64,000 nt of DNA from an uncultured Clostridia bacterium (GTDB lineage Bacteria; Bacillota; Clostridia; Lachnospirales; Lachnospiraceae): contig CANRWA010000002.1 of NCBI GenBank assembly GCA_947643415.1, positions 1 to 64,000 on the forward strand. The letters run 5' to 3'. Below are positions 30,523 to 38,746 of the stretch, in pieces. The translations under genes and the position numbers were made by a program. The notes under the pieces are model-generated. The model did no database searches, was not told the DNA's origin, and saw only the letters and a list, made by a program, of their open reading frames with translations. Each line of letters begins with the position of its first letter. Positions within the stretch are counted from its first letter, which is position 1.

Positions 30523-33500
30523 ATGAAGGGAAAAAGAATGATCAAGAAAAGGCTCAAATATATGGTGATGCTGATACTCATCGTGGCAGTGGGCGCTTTT
30601 GGATATCTGGGGGGGTCGACGCAGGCAGCGGATGAGTTTGGGATCTCATGTGATGGTGTGCTGCTTGATCCATCAGCGACTTATGAAATGAGAACTTCTA
30701 CGCTGCAGCTTATGATGGAGACATCCGGGATATCATATGATAATCCGGACTTGTATGAGGTAAGGTGGACGATTGAGGACAGCGATGACGGCAAAGAGAA
30801 TGACATTGCACGTATTGAATCAGGAACAGGCTCTCAGGCGATCGGAATGCTCCATGCGAAGTCTCCTGGTGATGTTACTGTTACGGTTACCGTGTATGAT
30901 AAGACTCAGGTGGTAGGCGGGACGATGGCGCAGTTGGGAAGCGCGACCTGTAAGATCAAAGTTATTTTTTCAGTAGATACGACAACCAATGATGCTATTT
31001 ATAAATATGTAAATAAAGAAGATACAGAGCGGTCGCTGGTTCTCTACTCCAATGATTCACCAGTGCAATTGAAACCGACTTTTGGCAAGCCAGAGAATAC
31101 ACAGTGGACCAGCATGAATCCGGAGGTTGCTACGGTGGATTTGAATTCCGGTGAAGTTACGCCGAGAGGCGCCGGCAGGACTCAGATTGTAGCAACTTAT
31201 ACGGTGCCAGACCAGCCGACAGTTACTTACACGGCTTACCTGAATGTGTATGTGATTCCCAGGGTGTCAACTGACAAGACAGCGACACCGGGTTCTGGAG
31301 GGGCAGCGGACGGATTTAGCAAAATTTTGGATGCTAAGATGGAATCCGGAGGGTTCCTTTATACGGATACGAACTTTACAGAGAATATGGAAGTTATCCG
31401 AAGCAAAGTTGTATGGGTGGTCAAAAAAGATGTTGGGAATGGGATCGAACAGGTCATTACCAATTCTCTGGGAATGGAGTCTGACCTTATCAACCTGACA
31501 CCATCTGGCAGCCGGAGCAATGAGCTGCAGGTGACCGGTATCGCCGGTGAATATAAAGTTTATTTTTACCCATATGGAAGCTATGTGGACGAAGAAAATA
31601 AAACGGAAGCATGGACGCCTATCACATGTGTGAATCTGACGATCTTTGGTAATATTAATGACAGAAAAGAGATACTTAGTATTGGGGACCAGTATAATTT
31701 TGCTGAAGCATATAATATGACGACAAAAGACTTTCTGGATGCCTTCGAGGTAACCCTGACAACAGAAAACGGGGGTGATGTAAGTAACTATGTTACCTAC
31801 AATTCTGCTACCGGTATCATGACGACGAATGCCGAGGGAACGATCAAAGCGAAAATTTCAGTAAAGAATGGCAAGAAGGAATATGTTGAAAAGCTTCTTG
31901 GTCCCAATTGGCCGGATGGATTGCCGGAGGGGAAGGTTTTTGAAACCACGATTGAGATTGTAGACCGGATCTATCTGGACCGGAGTAATATTACACTGTC
32001 AGTGGGGCAGGAGTACCAGCTCAATCTTGTGGCGAATGGTACTTACAGCGGAGCGGTAACATGGACCAGTTCGGATCCCCGTTATGTATCGGTCAGTGAG
32101 GGTGGTCTTATTAAGGGTGTGCGTGTAACACAAAGTGGAGAGGATGTGACTATTACAGCAACCCTGGATGCCGGAGATGGTGTGTATAAGACGGCTACCT
32201 GTCTCGTCAAGGTAGAGCAGGCAGTGAATGGGTTTACCTTGAGCCCGGATACGGATCAGACAATGCTGGTAGGGGAACATATCACTGTTGTGGCTAATAT
32301 TAAACAGACCGTTACTATAGCGCCATTGACATGGGAATGTTCCAATGCGAATAACCCAGTATTTAATGTGGAACCGGCTGCAGATGGCAAGAGTGCCGTC
32401 ATCACGGCGTTAAGGACGGGAACTGCCGATCTGATCGTACAAAATACACTGAATAAGAATGATAAGCGTTCCATACGGATCACGGTACGTTCTGCGATCC
32501 AGACAATCTCATTTAACCGTTCAGAACTCTCCGTAGAATTATATAAAGAAACTTATAATATGAGAAGAGAGGTGCGTTATACGCCGACCAATGCCACGGA
32601 TACAGCATTGACATGGGTGAGTTCGGATACTTCTGTAGCTACCATTGATGAAGATGGGGTTTTGACTTTAGTAGGAGGAGGTACAACGCTGATCAGCGTA
32701 TATCCGACCTATAACCCATATAATGTCATGGCATCCTGTGTTGTGACAGTGATCGGGTCTGCCAGCGAACTGGTACTGGATAAGACCGATCTTCTTATGA
32801 ATGTGGGCGACAGTGAGGCTGTTACGGTGGATTACCTGCCGAAGAATACGACAGCGCAGTTGACCTGGAGGGCAGCGAAGGATGGAATCGTAAATATTAA
32901 CTGGGACGAGACGAGAATGCTGACTACCATCACAGCAACAGGACCGGGAGAAACGGATATCAATATCACTTCTCCGCAGGTTGGTGTGAATACCATTCAT
33001 GTGGAAGTAAGACAGCCGGCAAGCAATATCTCGATTTCTCCAAGATCCGTGGTAGTGCGGACAGGGGATACGGAACAGTTGACGGCGAATCTGGTACCGG
33101 CGAATTCTACGGACAGGGTAGTGTGGACCAGTTTGGATACATCCATTGTCAGGGTAAATGATACAGGTGTTATTACAGGTATTAAGAGTGGCACGGCCTT
33201 TGTCCGGGCGCAGGCATTCAATGGAAACATTCAGGGACCTATCGAGACGGTTCAGGTAATCGTCCGGGATGGTATTACAGGGGTTCGTCTCGACTCCACG
33301 GAAAAGATAGTAAATGTAGGCGCTACCATTACAGTGACGCCGATCTTTACGCCAGAGACCGCTTTTGACAAGAGTATGACCTGGACTATTGCCGATAGTA
33401 AGATTGCCAAAGTGGAGGCGTCAGGGGATTCGGATGCGAAGGTAACAGGTGTTGCTGTAGGTACTACTATGCTGGTAGGTACTTCCAATGACGGTAGTTT

Positions 33501-34509
33501 TACCGTTGCATGCCTGATTCGTGTAAATCCGAAACCAGAAGAAAAGAATACTAAGGTTACGGTATCGCCAACAAGTAAATTCATGAAAGTAGGAAAAACT
33601 TTCTATGTGAAGGCAACTGTGACAGGAACTCCAAATAAGAAAGTAAAGTGGAAATCAAGCAAGAAGAAGGTGGCTACTGTCACTTCTGGAGGAAAGGTTA
33701 AAGCAAAAAAACTTGGTACAGCATATATCACAGCTACAGCGAGAGATGGAAGCGGCGCTTTTGCCAGATGTAAGGTCCGTGTTGTGCGGATGGCGAAGAA
33801 GCTTACATTGAATAAGTATTCTGCCACTGTCCTCGTAGGTGATACATTGAAGTTGAAAGCGAAGATCACACCAAAGAATGCCACCATCAAAAAGGTGAAA
33901 TGGTCTACCAGTGATAAAACCATCGCAGAGGTGGATTCTACCGGAAGGGTACTTGGCGTGGCAGAGGGGATTGTAAAGATAAAAGCTAAGACAACAGATG
34001 GATCGAATAAGACTGCTACCTGTATTGTCAAAGTCCGTGAGCCAGTAGAGGCAACAGGTGTCACAGTGGCTGACAGTGAGATCACGATAGCCAAAGGAAG
34101 GGCAAAACAGTCTGGTATTGTGGCTTCGCCAGTGAATACTACAACGAAGATACGTTACTATTCCGATAATAAGAAAGTGGCTACTGTAGATAAACGGGGT
34201 AAGATCCGTACAAAACGTGTTGGCCAGGCAACGATCTATGGTGAGACGGCAAATGGCAAGAGGGGATATTGTGATGTCCTGGTGGTTGACATGAACCGCA
34301 AAGGCCTTCGGATGCGTGTGTATGATACAGAACAGCTCCGCGTGAATGAGATCAGCCAGGGAGTGACATGGTATTCTAAGAATATCAATGTTGCTACCGT
34401 TGATGCCAATGGACTGGTGACAGGACGGAAAAAGGGAACTACGACGGTTTATGCTATTGTAAATGGCATCAAATTGGGATGCCGTGTTAGAATAAGATCG
34501 ATTAGATAG
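30523..34509 (+). CDS. Large secreted protein of tandem BIG2 (Ig-like) repeats
   Basis: A 1328-residue protein with an N-terminal signal sequence (basic KKRLKYM, then a hydrophobic stretch ending near STQAA). It is built from about a dozen BIG2-type modules of 75-90 residues, each with a T/K-V-x-W strand followed by a V-A-T/K-V-D-x-x-G turn (for example WTSSDPRYVSV, WVSSDTSVATIDEDG, WSTSDKTIAEVDSTG). No LPXTG sorting signal or membrane anchor is at the C-terminus. The last three or four repeats are lysine/arginine-rich while the earlier ones are acidic to neutral, which would suit binding to anionic wall polymers. Role: surface adhesion or wall matrix, inferred. Confidence 0.85.
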   Translation: MKGKRMIKKRLKYMVMLILIVAVGAFGYLGGSTQAADEFGISCDGVLLDPSATYEMRTSTLQLMMETSGISYDNPDLYEVRWTIEDSDDGKENDIARIESGTGSQAIGMLHAKSPGDVTVTVTVYDKTQVVGGTMAQLGSATCKIKVIFSVDTTTNDAIYKYVNKEDTERSLVLYSNDSPVQLKPTFGKPENTQWTSMNPEVATVDLNSGEVTPRGAGRTQIVATYTVPDQPTVTYTAYLNVYVIPRVSTDKTATPGSGGAADGFSKILDAKMESGGFLYTDTNFTENMEVIRSKVVWVVKKDVGNGIEQVITNSLGMESDLINLTPSGSRSNELQVTGIAGEYKVYFYPYGSYVDEENKTEAWTPITCVNLTIFGNINDRKEILSIGDQYNFAEAYNMTTKDFLDAFEVTLTTENGGDVSNYVTYNSATGIMTTNAEGTIKAKISVKNGKKEYVEKLLGPNWPDGLPEGKVFETTIEIVDRIYLDRSNITLSVGQEYQLNLVANGTYSGAVTWTSSDPRYVSVSEGGLIKGVRVTQSGEDVTITATLDAGDGVYKTATCLVKVEQAVNGFTLSPDTDQTMLVGEHITVVANIKQTVTIAPLTWECSNANNPVFNVEPAADGKSAVITALRTGTADLIVQNTLNKNDKRSIRITVRSAIQTISFNRSELSVELYKETYNMRREVRYTPTNATDTALTWVSSDTSVATIDEDGVLTLVGGGTTLISVYPTYNPYNVMASCVVTVIGSASELVLDKTDLLMNVGDSEAVTVDYLPKNTTAQLTWRAAKDGIVNINWDETRMLTTITATGPGETDINITSPQVGVNTIHVEVRQPASNISISPRSVVVRTGDTEQLTANLVPANSTDRVVWTSLDTSIVRVNDTGVITGIKSGTAFVRAQAFNGNIQGPIETVQVIVRDGITGVRLDSTEKIVNVGATITVTPIFTPETAFDKSMTWTIADSKIAKVEASGDSDAKVTGVAVGTTMLVGTSNDGSFTVACLIRVNPKPEEKNTKVTVSPTSKFMKVGKTFYVKATVTGTPNKKVKWKSSKKKVATVTSGGKVKAKKLGTAYITATARDGSGAFARCKVRVVRMAKKLTLNKYSATVLVGDTLKLKAKITPKNATIKKVKWSTSDKTIAEVDSTGRVLGVAEGIVKIKAKTTDGSNKTATCIVKVREPVEATGVTVADSEITIAKGRAKQSGIVASPVNTTTKIRYYSDNKKVATVDKRGKIRTKRVGQATIYGETANGKRGYCDVLVVDMNRKGLRMRVYDTEQLRVNEISQGVTWYSKNINVATVDANGLVTGRKKGTTTVYAIVNGIKLGCRVRIRSIR

Positions 34510-34518
34510 TGTATGCCG

Positions 34519-34556
34519 ACGGCGTCAATCAGAATCCGTGTTCTGATTGGCGCCGT
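34519..34556 (+). terminator. Stable hairpin after the BIG2 gene
   Basis: A 16-bp stem ACGGCGTCAATCAGAA / TTCTGATTGGCGCCGT with one G-U pair and a six-base loop, 9 bases after the stop codon. It lacks a clear T run, so it may be a weak terminator or an mRNA-stabilising hairpin. Confidence 0.55.
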
Positions 34557-34565
34557 TGATTTATG

Positions 34566-34663
34566 CAGATGGAGGAAAAGGTGAAAATGTTTCACCTGGG
34601 AAATTTGTGCGCGCACGCCCAAATTTCATTATGCGCAACAGGCGTGCGCAAATGGAGGAGAAC
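34566..34663 (+). repeat. RBS-to-RBS leader element, subfamily 2, copy B (before recN)
   Basis: GCAGATGGAGG (34565-34575), GTG at 34581 at the base of hairpin GGTGAAA/TTTCACC, then a stem GAAATTTG/CAAATTTC, then TGCGCA/TGCGCA and a closing GTGCGCAAATGGAGG that serves recN. The GTG opens a 29-codon frame whose TAG (34668-34670) overlaps the recN TTG start region. The recN frame is itself open through the element and encodes MRNRRAQME, like MRKRRAQME in copy A. Confidence 0.65.
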
Positions 34664-36337
34664 TTGTTAGCGAATTTACATGTTAAAAATTTTGCAATAA
34701 TAGATGAGGTGGACGTGGAGTTTGGTGACCACCTCAATATTCTGACAGGTGAGACCGGAGCTGGAAAATCAATTCTGGTGGGATCCATCAGTATTGTACT
34801 TGGTGCCAGGGTTTCGCCGGAGATGATCGGCAAGAATGGCGATTATGCCATGGTAGAGGCTGTCTTTCAGATCTCGGACGAAGATACATTGAGCCGCATT
34901 CGGGAACTGGATATTGAACCGGAAGAAGGCCAGCTTGTCATTTCCCGTAAGATCACAGCAAACCGCAGTATCAATAAGATTAATGGAGAGAGTGTGCCAG
35001 TGAGTGTGATCCGGAAAGTGGCAGCTCTCTGTATTGATATCCATGGGCAGCATGAACACCAGTCTCTGCTGAACCCGGATAGACACAGGGAAATTGTAGA
35101 TGATTACAGTGGAGAGAAGTGTATCCAGATGCGTGATGAGACTGCCCGGCTATATCACTTGTATAAAAAGAAAGAAAAGGAATTGAAACAGGAGTCCCTT
35201 TCTTCTGAGGAGCGGGCGCGTCAGCTTGGATTTCTGGAATATGAAAAGGAAGAGATAGAAACAGCAGATGTTAAGGCTGGGGAGATGGAGGAAATTGAAG
35301 ACAGATATTATCGTATGTCCCATGCTGGTTCTATTGCTGAAGTTTTAGGTGAGGTACATGAACTCAGTGGGGAGACAGCGGTCAGCGCCATAAGCCATGG
35401 ACTGAGGCGGCTGCAGGAGATTCGCAATCTGGATCCGGCATTGGAGGATTTTACAGAGGAACTGATACAGATCGAGGGGCTTTTAGGCGATTTTAACCGG
35501 GAGGTTTCTGATTTTATGTCGGATTTTACTTTTGATGAAAATGATTTGGAACAGACACGCCGCCGGCTTGACTTGATTCATTCTCTCCAGAATAAGTATG
35601 GTGACACATATGAAGATATAATGTCCCATCTGCAGGAGGTAGATGAAAAGATCCTGCAGTATGAAGATTATGAGGCATATATGGAGCAGCAGCAGGGGGA
35701 ACTTGGAAAACTGGAGAAAGATCTGAAAAAACAGTGTACTGCCCTGACAAAATGCCGGAAGAAGGCGGCTGCTGCCCTGGAAAAGAAGATTGCGGATGCT
35801 TTGCAGGATATGAATTTTGCCCATGTAGATTTTGCCATACAGATCACTTCGAGAGAAGATTGTGGGCCAGAGGGCGCAGATGATATCGAATTTATGATTG
35901 CCACGAATCCTGGTGAACCAAGAAGAAGCCTGGGAAAGATTGCCTCAGGAGGTGAGCTCTCCCGGATCATGTTGGCGATCAAATCAGTATTTGCAGATAG
36001 TGATGCCATTGAGACATTGATTTTTGATGAAATTGATGCAGGGATCAGCGGGCGTACAGCACAGAAAGTATCTGAAAAGATGAGTGTCCTGGGGAAAAGG
36101 CATCAGATCATATGCATCACCCATCTGCCTCAGATCGCAGCCATGGCAGATGTTCATTTTGTCATTGAAAAAGATGTGACAGAAAGTGCGTCTACAACAC
36201 AGATACGTTCTCTTGGCAGAGAAGAAATGGAAGAAGAACTGGCGCGTATCCTTGGCGGTGTGGAGATTACAGACGCTGTCAGAAAAAGCGCAAAAGAGAT
36301 GAAAGAACTTGCTGATAGTCAGAAACAGTATTCATAA
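34664..36337 (+). CDS. recN: DNA repair protein RecN
   Basis: A 557-residue SMC-like ATPase if started at the TTG 34664, which gives the usual N-terminus LANLHVKNFAIIDEVDVEFG with GGAGG five bases before it; an ATG at 34652 is possible. Walker A is GETGAGKS, a long central coiled coil spans about residues 155-370, and the C-terminal half has the signature SGGELSRIMLAIKS and Walker B LIFDEIDAGISG followed by CITHLPQIAA. RecN holds broken ends together during double-strand break repair. recN directly before spoIVB and spo0A is the usual clostridial order. Confidence 0.95.
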   Translation: MLANLHVKNFAIIDEVDVEFGDHLNILTGETGAGKSILVGSISIVLGARVSPEMIGKNGDYAMVEAVFQISDEDTLSRIRELDIEPEEGQLVISRKITANRSINKINGESVPVSVIRKVAALCIDIHGQHEHQSLLNPDRHREIVDDYSGEKCIQMRDETARLYHLYKKKEKELKQESLSSEERARQLGFLEYEKEEIETADVKAGEMEEIEDRYYRMSHAGSIAEVLGEVHELSGETAVSAISHGLRRLQEIRNLDPALEDFTEELIQIEGLLGDFNREVSDFMSDFTFDENDLEQTRRRLDLIHSLQNKYGDTYEDIMSHLQEVDEKILQYEDYEAYMEQQQGELGKLEKDLKKQCTALTKCRKKAAAALEKKIADALQDMNFAHVDFAIQITSREDCGPEGADDIEFMIATNPGEPRRSLGKIASGGELSRIMLAIKSVFADSDAIETLIFDEIDAGISGRTAQKVSEKMSVLGKRHQIICITHLPQIAAMADVHFVIEKDVTESASTTQIRSLGREEMEEELARILGGVEITDAVRKSAKEMKELADSQKQYS

Positions 36338-36365
36338 GTCTGATATAAAATGGTCATACTAAGAT

Positions 36366-36393
36366 GGAATCTGAAAGTTTGTTTTCAGGTTCC
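36366..36393 (+). terminator. Hairpin between recN and spoIVB
   Basis: Stem GGAATCTGAAA/TTTCAGGTTCC with one G-U pair, followed by a T-rich stretch (GTCTTTATCTTT). It could end the recN transcript ahead of the sporulation-controlled spoIVB gene. Confidence 0.5.
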
Positions 36394-36436
36394 GTCTTTA
36401 TCTTTAGGGAAACTTTTTATGTATGAGGTGGTTTGT

Positions 36437-37681
36437 GTGATCAGACAAAGCAATGTTCTCCGGCGATGGCGCCGATGGTTCGTTCTCTTCCTTTTTGTAG
36501 ACCTTATGGCGGTTGGTTTTCTGTTTTACCGGTATATGGATTCATATGTGCCAGACCAGCTCTATGCCGTGGTAGGGGAGATGGAAGATATATCCCTTCC
36601 TTTCGGCTGCGAGACAGAGGAATCGCTGGAAGTGCTTCAGGTGACAAATAAGGACAGTGGTTTTTCCATGGTATCTGGTGAGACAGGGAATTATCAGGTC
36701 CCCGTAAAACTTTTTGGTGTACTTCCGGTAAAAAATGTAGATGTCCGGGTGATCCGGAAAATGAAGGTGGCACCAAGCGGGGAACCCATTGGTATCTATG
36801 TGGAGACAAATGGCCTTCTGGTGCTGGATACGGCAGAGATTCAGGGAGAAGATGGACTGACCTATGCGCCTGGAGAAAATATATTGAAGACGGGTGATTA
36901 TATACTGAAATGGAATAATGAACCAGTTCCCACTATCGCGAAACTGGATCAGGCAATTCAGGACAGCGGCACCAAAAAGGTGGCTGTGATGATCAGGAGG
37001 GGAAATGAGAACCTGAAAGTGGCGATGAAACCAGTTCGGGCGACTGACCACACTTATAAGATCGGTACATGGGTACGTGAGGATACACAGGGAATTGGGA
37101 CGCTTACTTACGTGACAGAAGATGGAAAGTTTGGGACGCTGGGGCATGGGATCACAGATGCAGATACAGGGATGCTTCTTGACCTGCAAGGCGGGGAACT
37201 GTACCAGACAAGAATCCTTGGCATCACAAAGGGAGCCAGCGGAGAGCCGGGTGAGCTGCAGGGATATATCAATATGGTGGCGGATAATGAGATCGGTGAT
37301 ATAACAAAGAATACAGACCTGGGTGTCTTTGGCAAGATGAGGCAGTCAGCAGGGGATGGCTATGCAGGGGACTTTCTGCCTGTGGGTATGAAGCAGGAGA
37401 TAAGGCGGGGAAAAGCTTATGTATATGTAAATCTGAATGGTATGGCACAAAGGTATGAGATCCAGATAGATCAGGTCAATATCAACAGTACAGATAATAA
37501 AAGTATGGTGATACGGATCACAGACCCGCAGCTCCTATCTATGACAGGTGGGATTGTACAGGGAATGAGTGGTTCACCCATTATACAGAATGAGAAAATC
37601 ATTGGGGCAGTGACGCATGTCCTGGTGGATGATCCCACAAAGGGATATGGGATATTTATTGAAAATATGCTTTCACAATAG
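36437..37681 (+). CDS. spoIVB: SpoIVB serine peptidase (sigma-K checkpoint signalling)
   Basis: A 414-residue protein from a GTG at 36437 with GAGGTGG before it. One N-terminal membrane helix (about 12-32) anchors it; a PDZ-like domain (about 100-200, with TGDYILKWNNEPV) precedes the S55 peptidase domain with histidine in FGTLGHGITDADTG and the serine in QGMSGSPIIQNEKIIGAVTH. SpoIVB is made in the forespore and triggers pro-sigma-K processing in sporulating Firmicutes. It marks the host as a spore former. Confidence 0.93.
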   Translation: MIRQSNVLRRWRRWFVLFLFVDLMAVGFLFYRYMDSYVPDQLYAVVGEMEDISLPFGCETEESLEVLQVTNKDSGFSMVSGETGNYQVPVKLFGVLPVKNVDVRVIRKMKVAPSGEPIGIYVETNGLLVLDTAEIQGEDGLTYAPGENILKTGDYILKWNNEPVPTIAKLDQAIQDSGTKKVAVMIRRGNENLKVAMKPVRATDHTYKIGTWVREDTQGIGTLTYVTEDGKFGTLGHGITDADTGMLLDLQGGELYQTRILGITKGASGEPGELQGYINMVADNEIGDITKNTDLGVFGKMRQSAGDGYAGDFLPVGMKQEIRRGKAYVYVNLNGMAQRYEIQIDQVNINSTDNKSMVIRITDPQLLSMTGGIVQGMSGSPIIQNEKIIGAVTHVLVDDPTKGYGIFIENMLSQ

Positions 37682-37769
37682 ATTTTACCTTGCCTGCAGC
37701 AGAACAATATATTACAATACAGGTAATAGGTGGTGGGGCTGGGAATATACTCAATGTGGGGACAGGAGA

Positions 37770-38243
37770 ATGAAAAAAAATATTTTGTATTATGGGAGCA
37801 AAGAAATAGTTAGATTTCCTGAAATTCGTATTGCAAAATTCCATAAGGATTTTTATTTTGGATTTTATTGCACACGGTTTCCAGAACAAGCTGTGCGTTG
37901 GGCAGTCCGTTTTACTGGAAAGGGGATGTTAAATCAATATGAGTATGTGCCAGATGAGACATATAGGATACTCAGTTTTCCTGAAATGTCAGAAGAATGG
38001 CTTGATTTTATTGTTTCCTGCCGCCTTGGCAGATCCCATGATTATGATATCGTAGAGGGACCAATGGCAAATGATACAATATTTAATTATGTACAGAATT
38101 TTGCAGATGGAAAGATCAGTCGGGAAGCATTCTGGGAACTGGCGAAATTCAGGAAACCGACACACCAGATTAGTTTTCATACAGCAAGATCACTTTCAAC
38201 CTTACAATTTGTGAAAGGGTATGAGGTATATGATGAAGAATGA
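37770..38243 (+). CDS. DUF3990-like protein (putative ADP-ribosyltransferase fold)
   Basis: A 157-residue soluble protein from ATG 37770 with AGGAG before it. NILYYGSKEIVRFPEI at the start and DFYFGFYCTRFPEQAVRWA resemble DUF3990 proteins, which have been grouped with ADP-ribosyltransferases (a YHGS-type strand, an F-x-x-GFY-T strand). DYDIVEGPMANDTIFNYV and QISFHTARSLSTLQFVKGYE complete the pattern. The following gene overlaps its end. The pair sits as an insertion between spoIVB and spo0A; a toxin or effector role is plausible, not shown. Confidence 0.65.
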   Translation: MKKNILYYGSKEIVRFPEIRIAKFHKDFYFGFYCTRFPEQAVRWAVRFTGKGMLNQYEYVPDETYRILSFPEMSEEWLDFIVSCRLGRSHDYDIVEGPMANDTIFNYVQNFADGKISREAFWELAKFRKPTHQISFHTARSLSTLQFVKGYEVYDEE

Positions 38244-38670
38244 TAGTGCATTGATGTTTACCTGCAGTCTGATTGAATTTATCGGAAGGAAGCAGAAACT
38301 TTCACGGACAGATGTAGTCAGGTCATTGGGCAAAGAGAATATTACACGTATTTATAAATATGCAGATGTACTTCATTGCGAAACAATAGAACAGGTTGCT
38401 GATGAATATATTACAATGGCAGAGATTGGTACGGGAGAGTATGATAATATAAAAAAATGTAAATACGAGGTGCCGGATTATTGGACCATCGGAGAGGTTT
38501 ATGAACGTCTTATTGAAGATGTAGATCAACATAATACGATAGAAACCCTTCACGAGGTATATTTTTCTTGGATCAGTGAGGCGATATCAAATTATAACTC
38601 AGATTTTTTTTATCAGCCAAGGGATTATATCAGGGAGTGTTATCTCGAAGGTGAAGTTTTGGAAGGCTGA
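38230..38670 (+). CDS. DUF3791-like small protein, partner of the DUF3990 gene
   Basis: A 146-residue protein overlapping the preceding gene by 14 bases. The N-terminal 65 residues (ALMFTCSLIEFIGRKQKLSR, then DVVRSLG and a TIEQVADEYI helix) resemble DUF3791 proteins that often neighbour DUF3990 genes. The C-terminal 80 residues include PDYWTIGEVYERLIEDVDQH and are acidic. It is a candidate neutralising or companion protein. The start at 38230 is chosen because GAGG lies just upstream; 38221 is the alternative. Confidence 0.6.
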   Translation: MMKNDSALMFTCSLIEFIGRKQKLSRTDVVRSLGKENITRIYKYADVLHCETIEQVADEYITMAEIGTGEYDNIKKCKYEVPDYWTIGEVYERLIEDVDQHNTIETLHEVYFSWISEAISNYNSDFFYQPRDYIRECYLEGEVLEG

Positions 38671-38746
38671 CAGTGTGAATGTACTTCGCTCAACGGCGCC
38701 AATTTGAATCCGCCATTGAGTAAAATATAAATGGGAGGTAATTATT

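Noticed and set aside
31999..34094. Several long antisense reading frames opposite the BIG2 gene
   Set aside because: They follow the repeat structure of the sense gene, lack ribosome binding sites and have biased composition. They are shadows of a repetitive, codon-biased gene.
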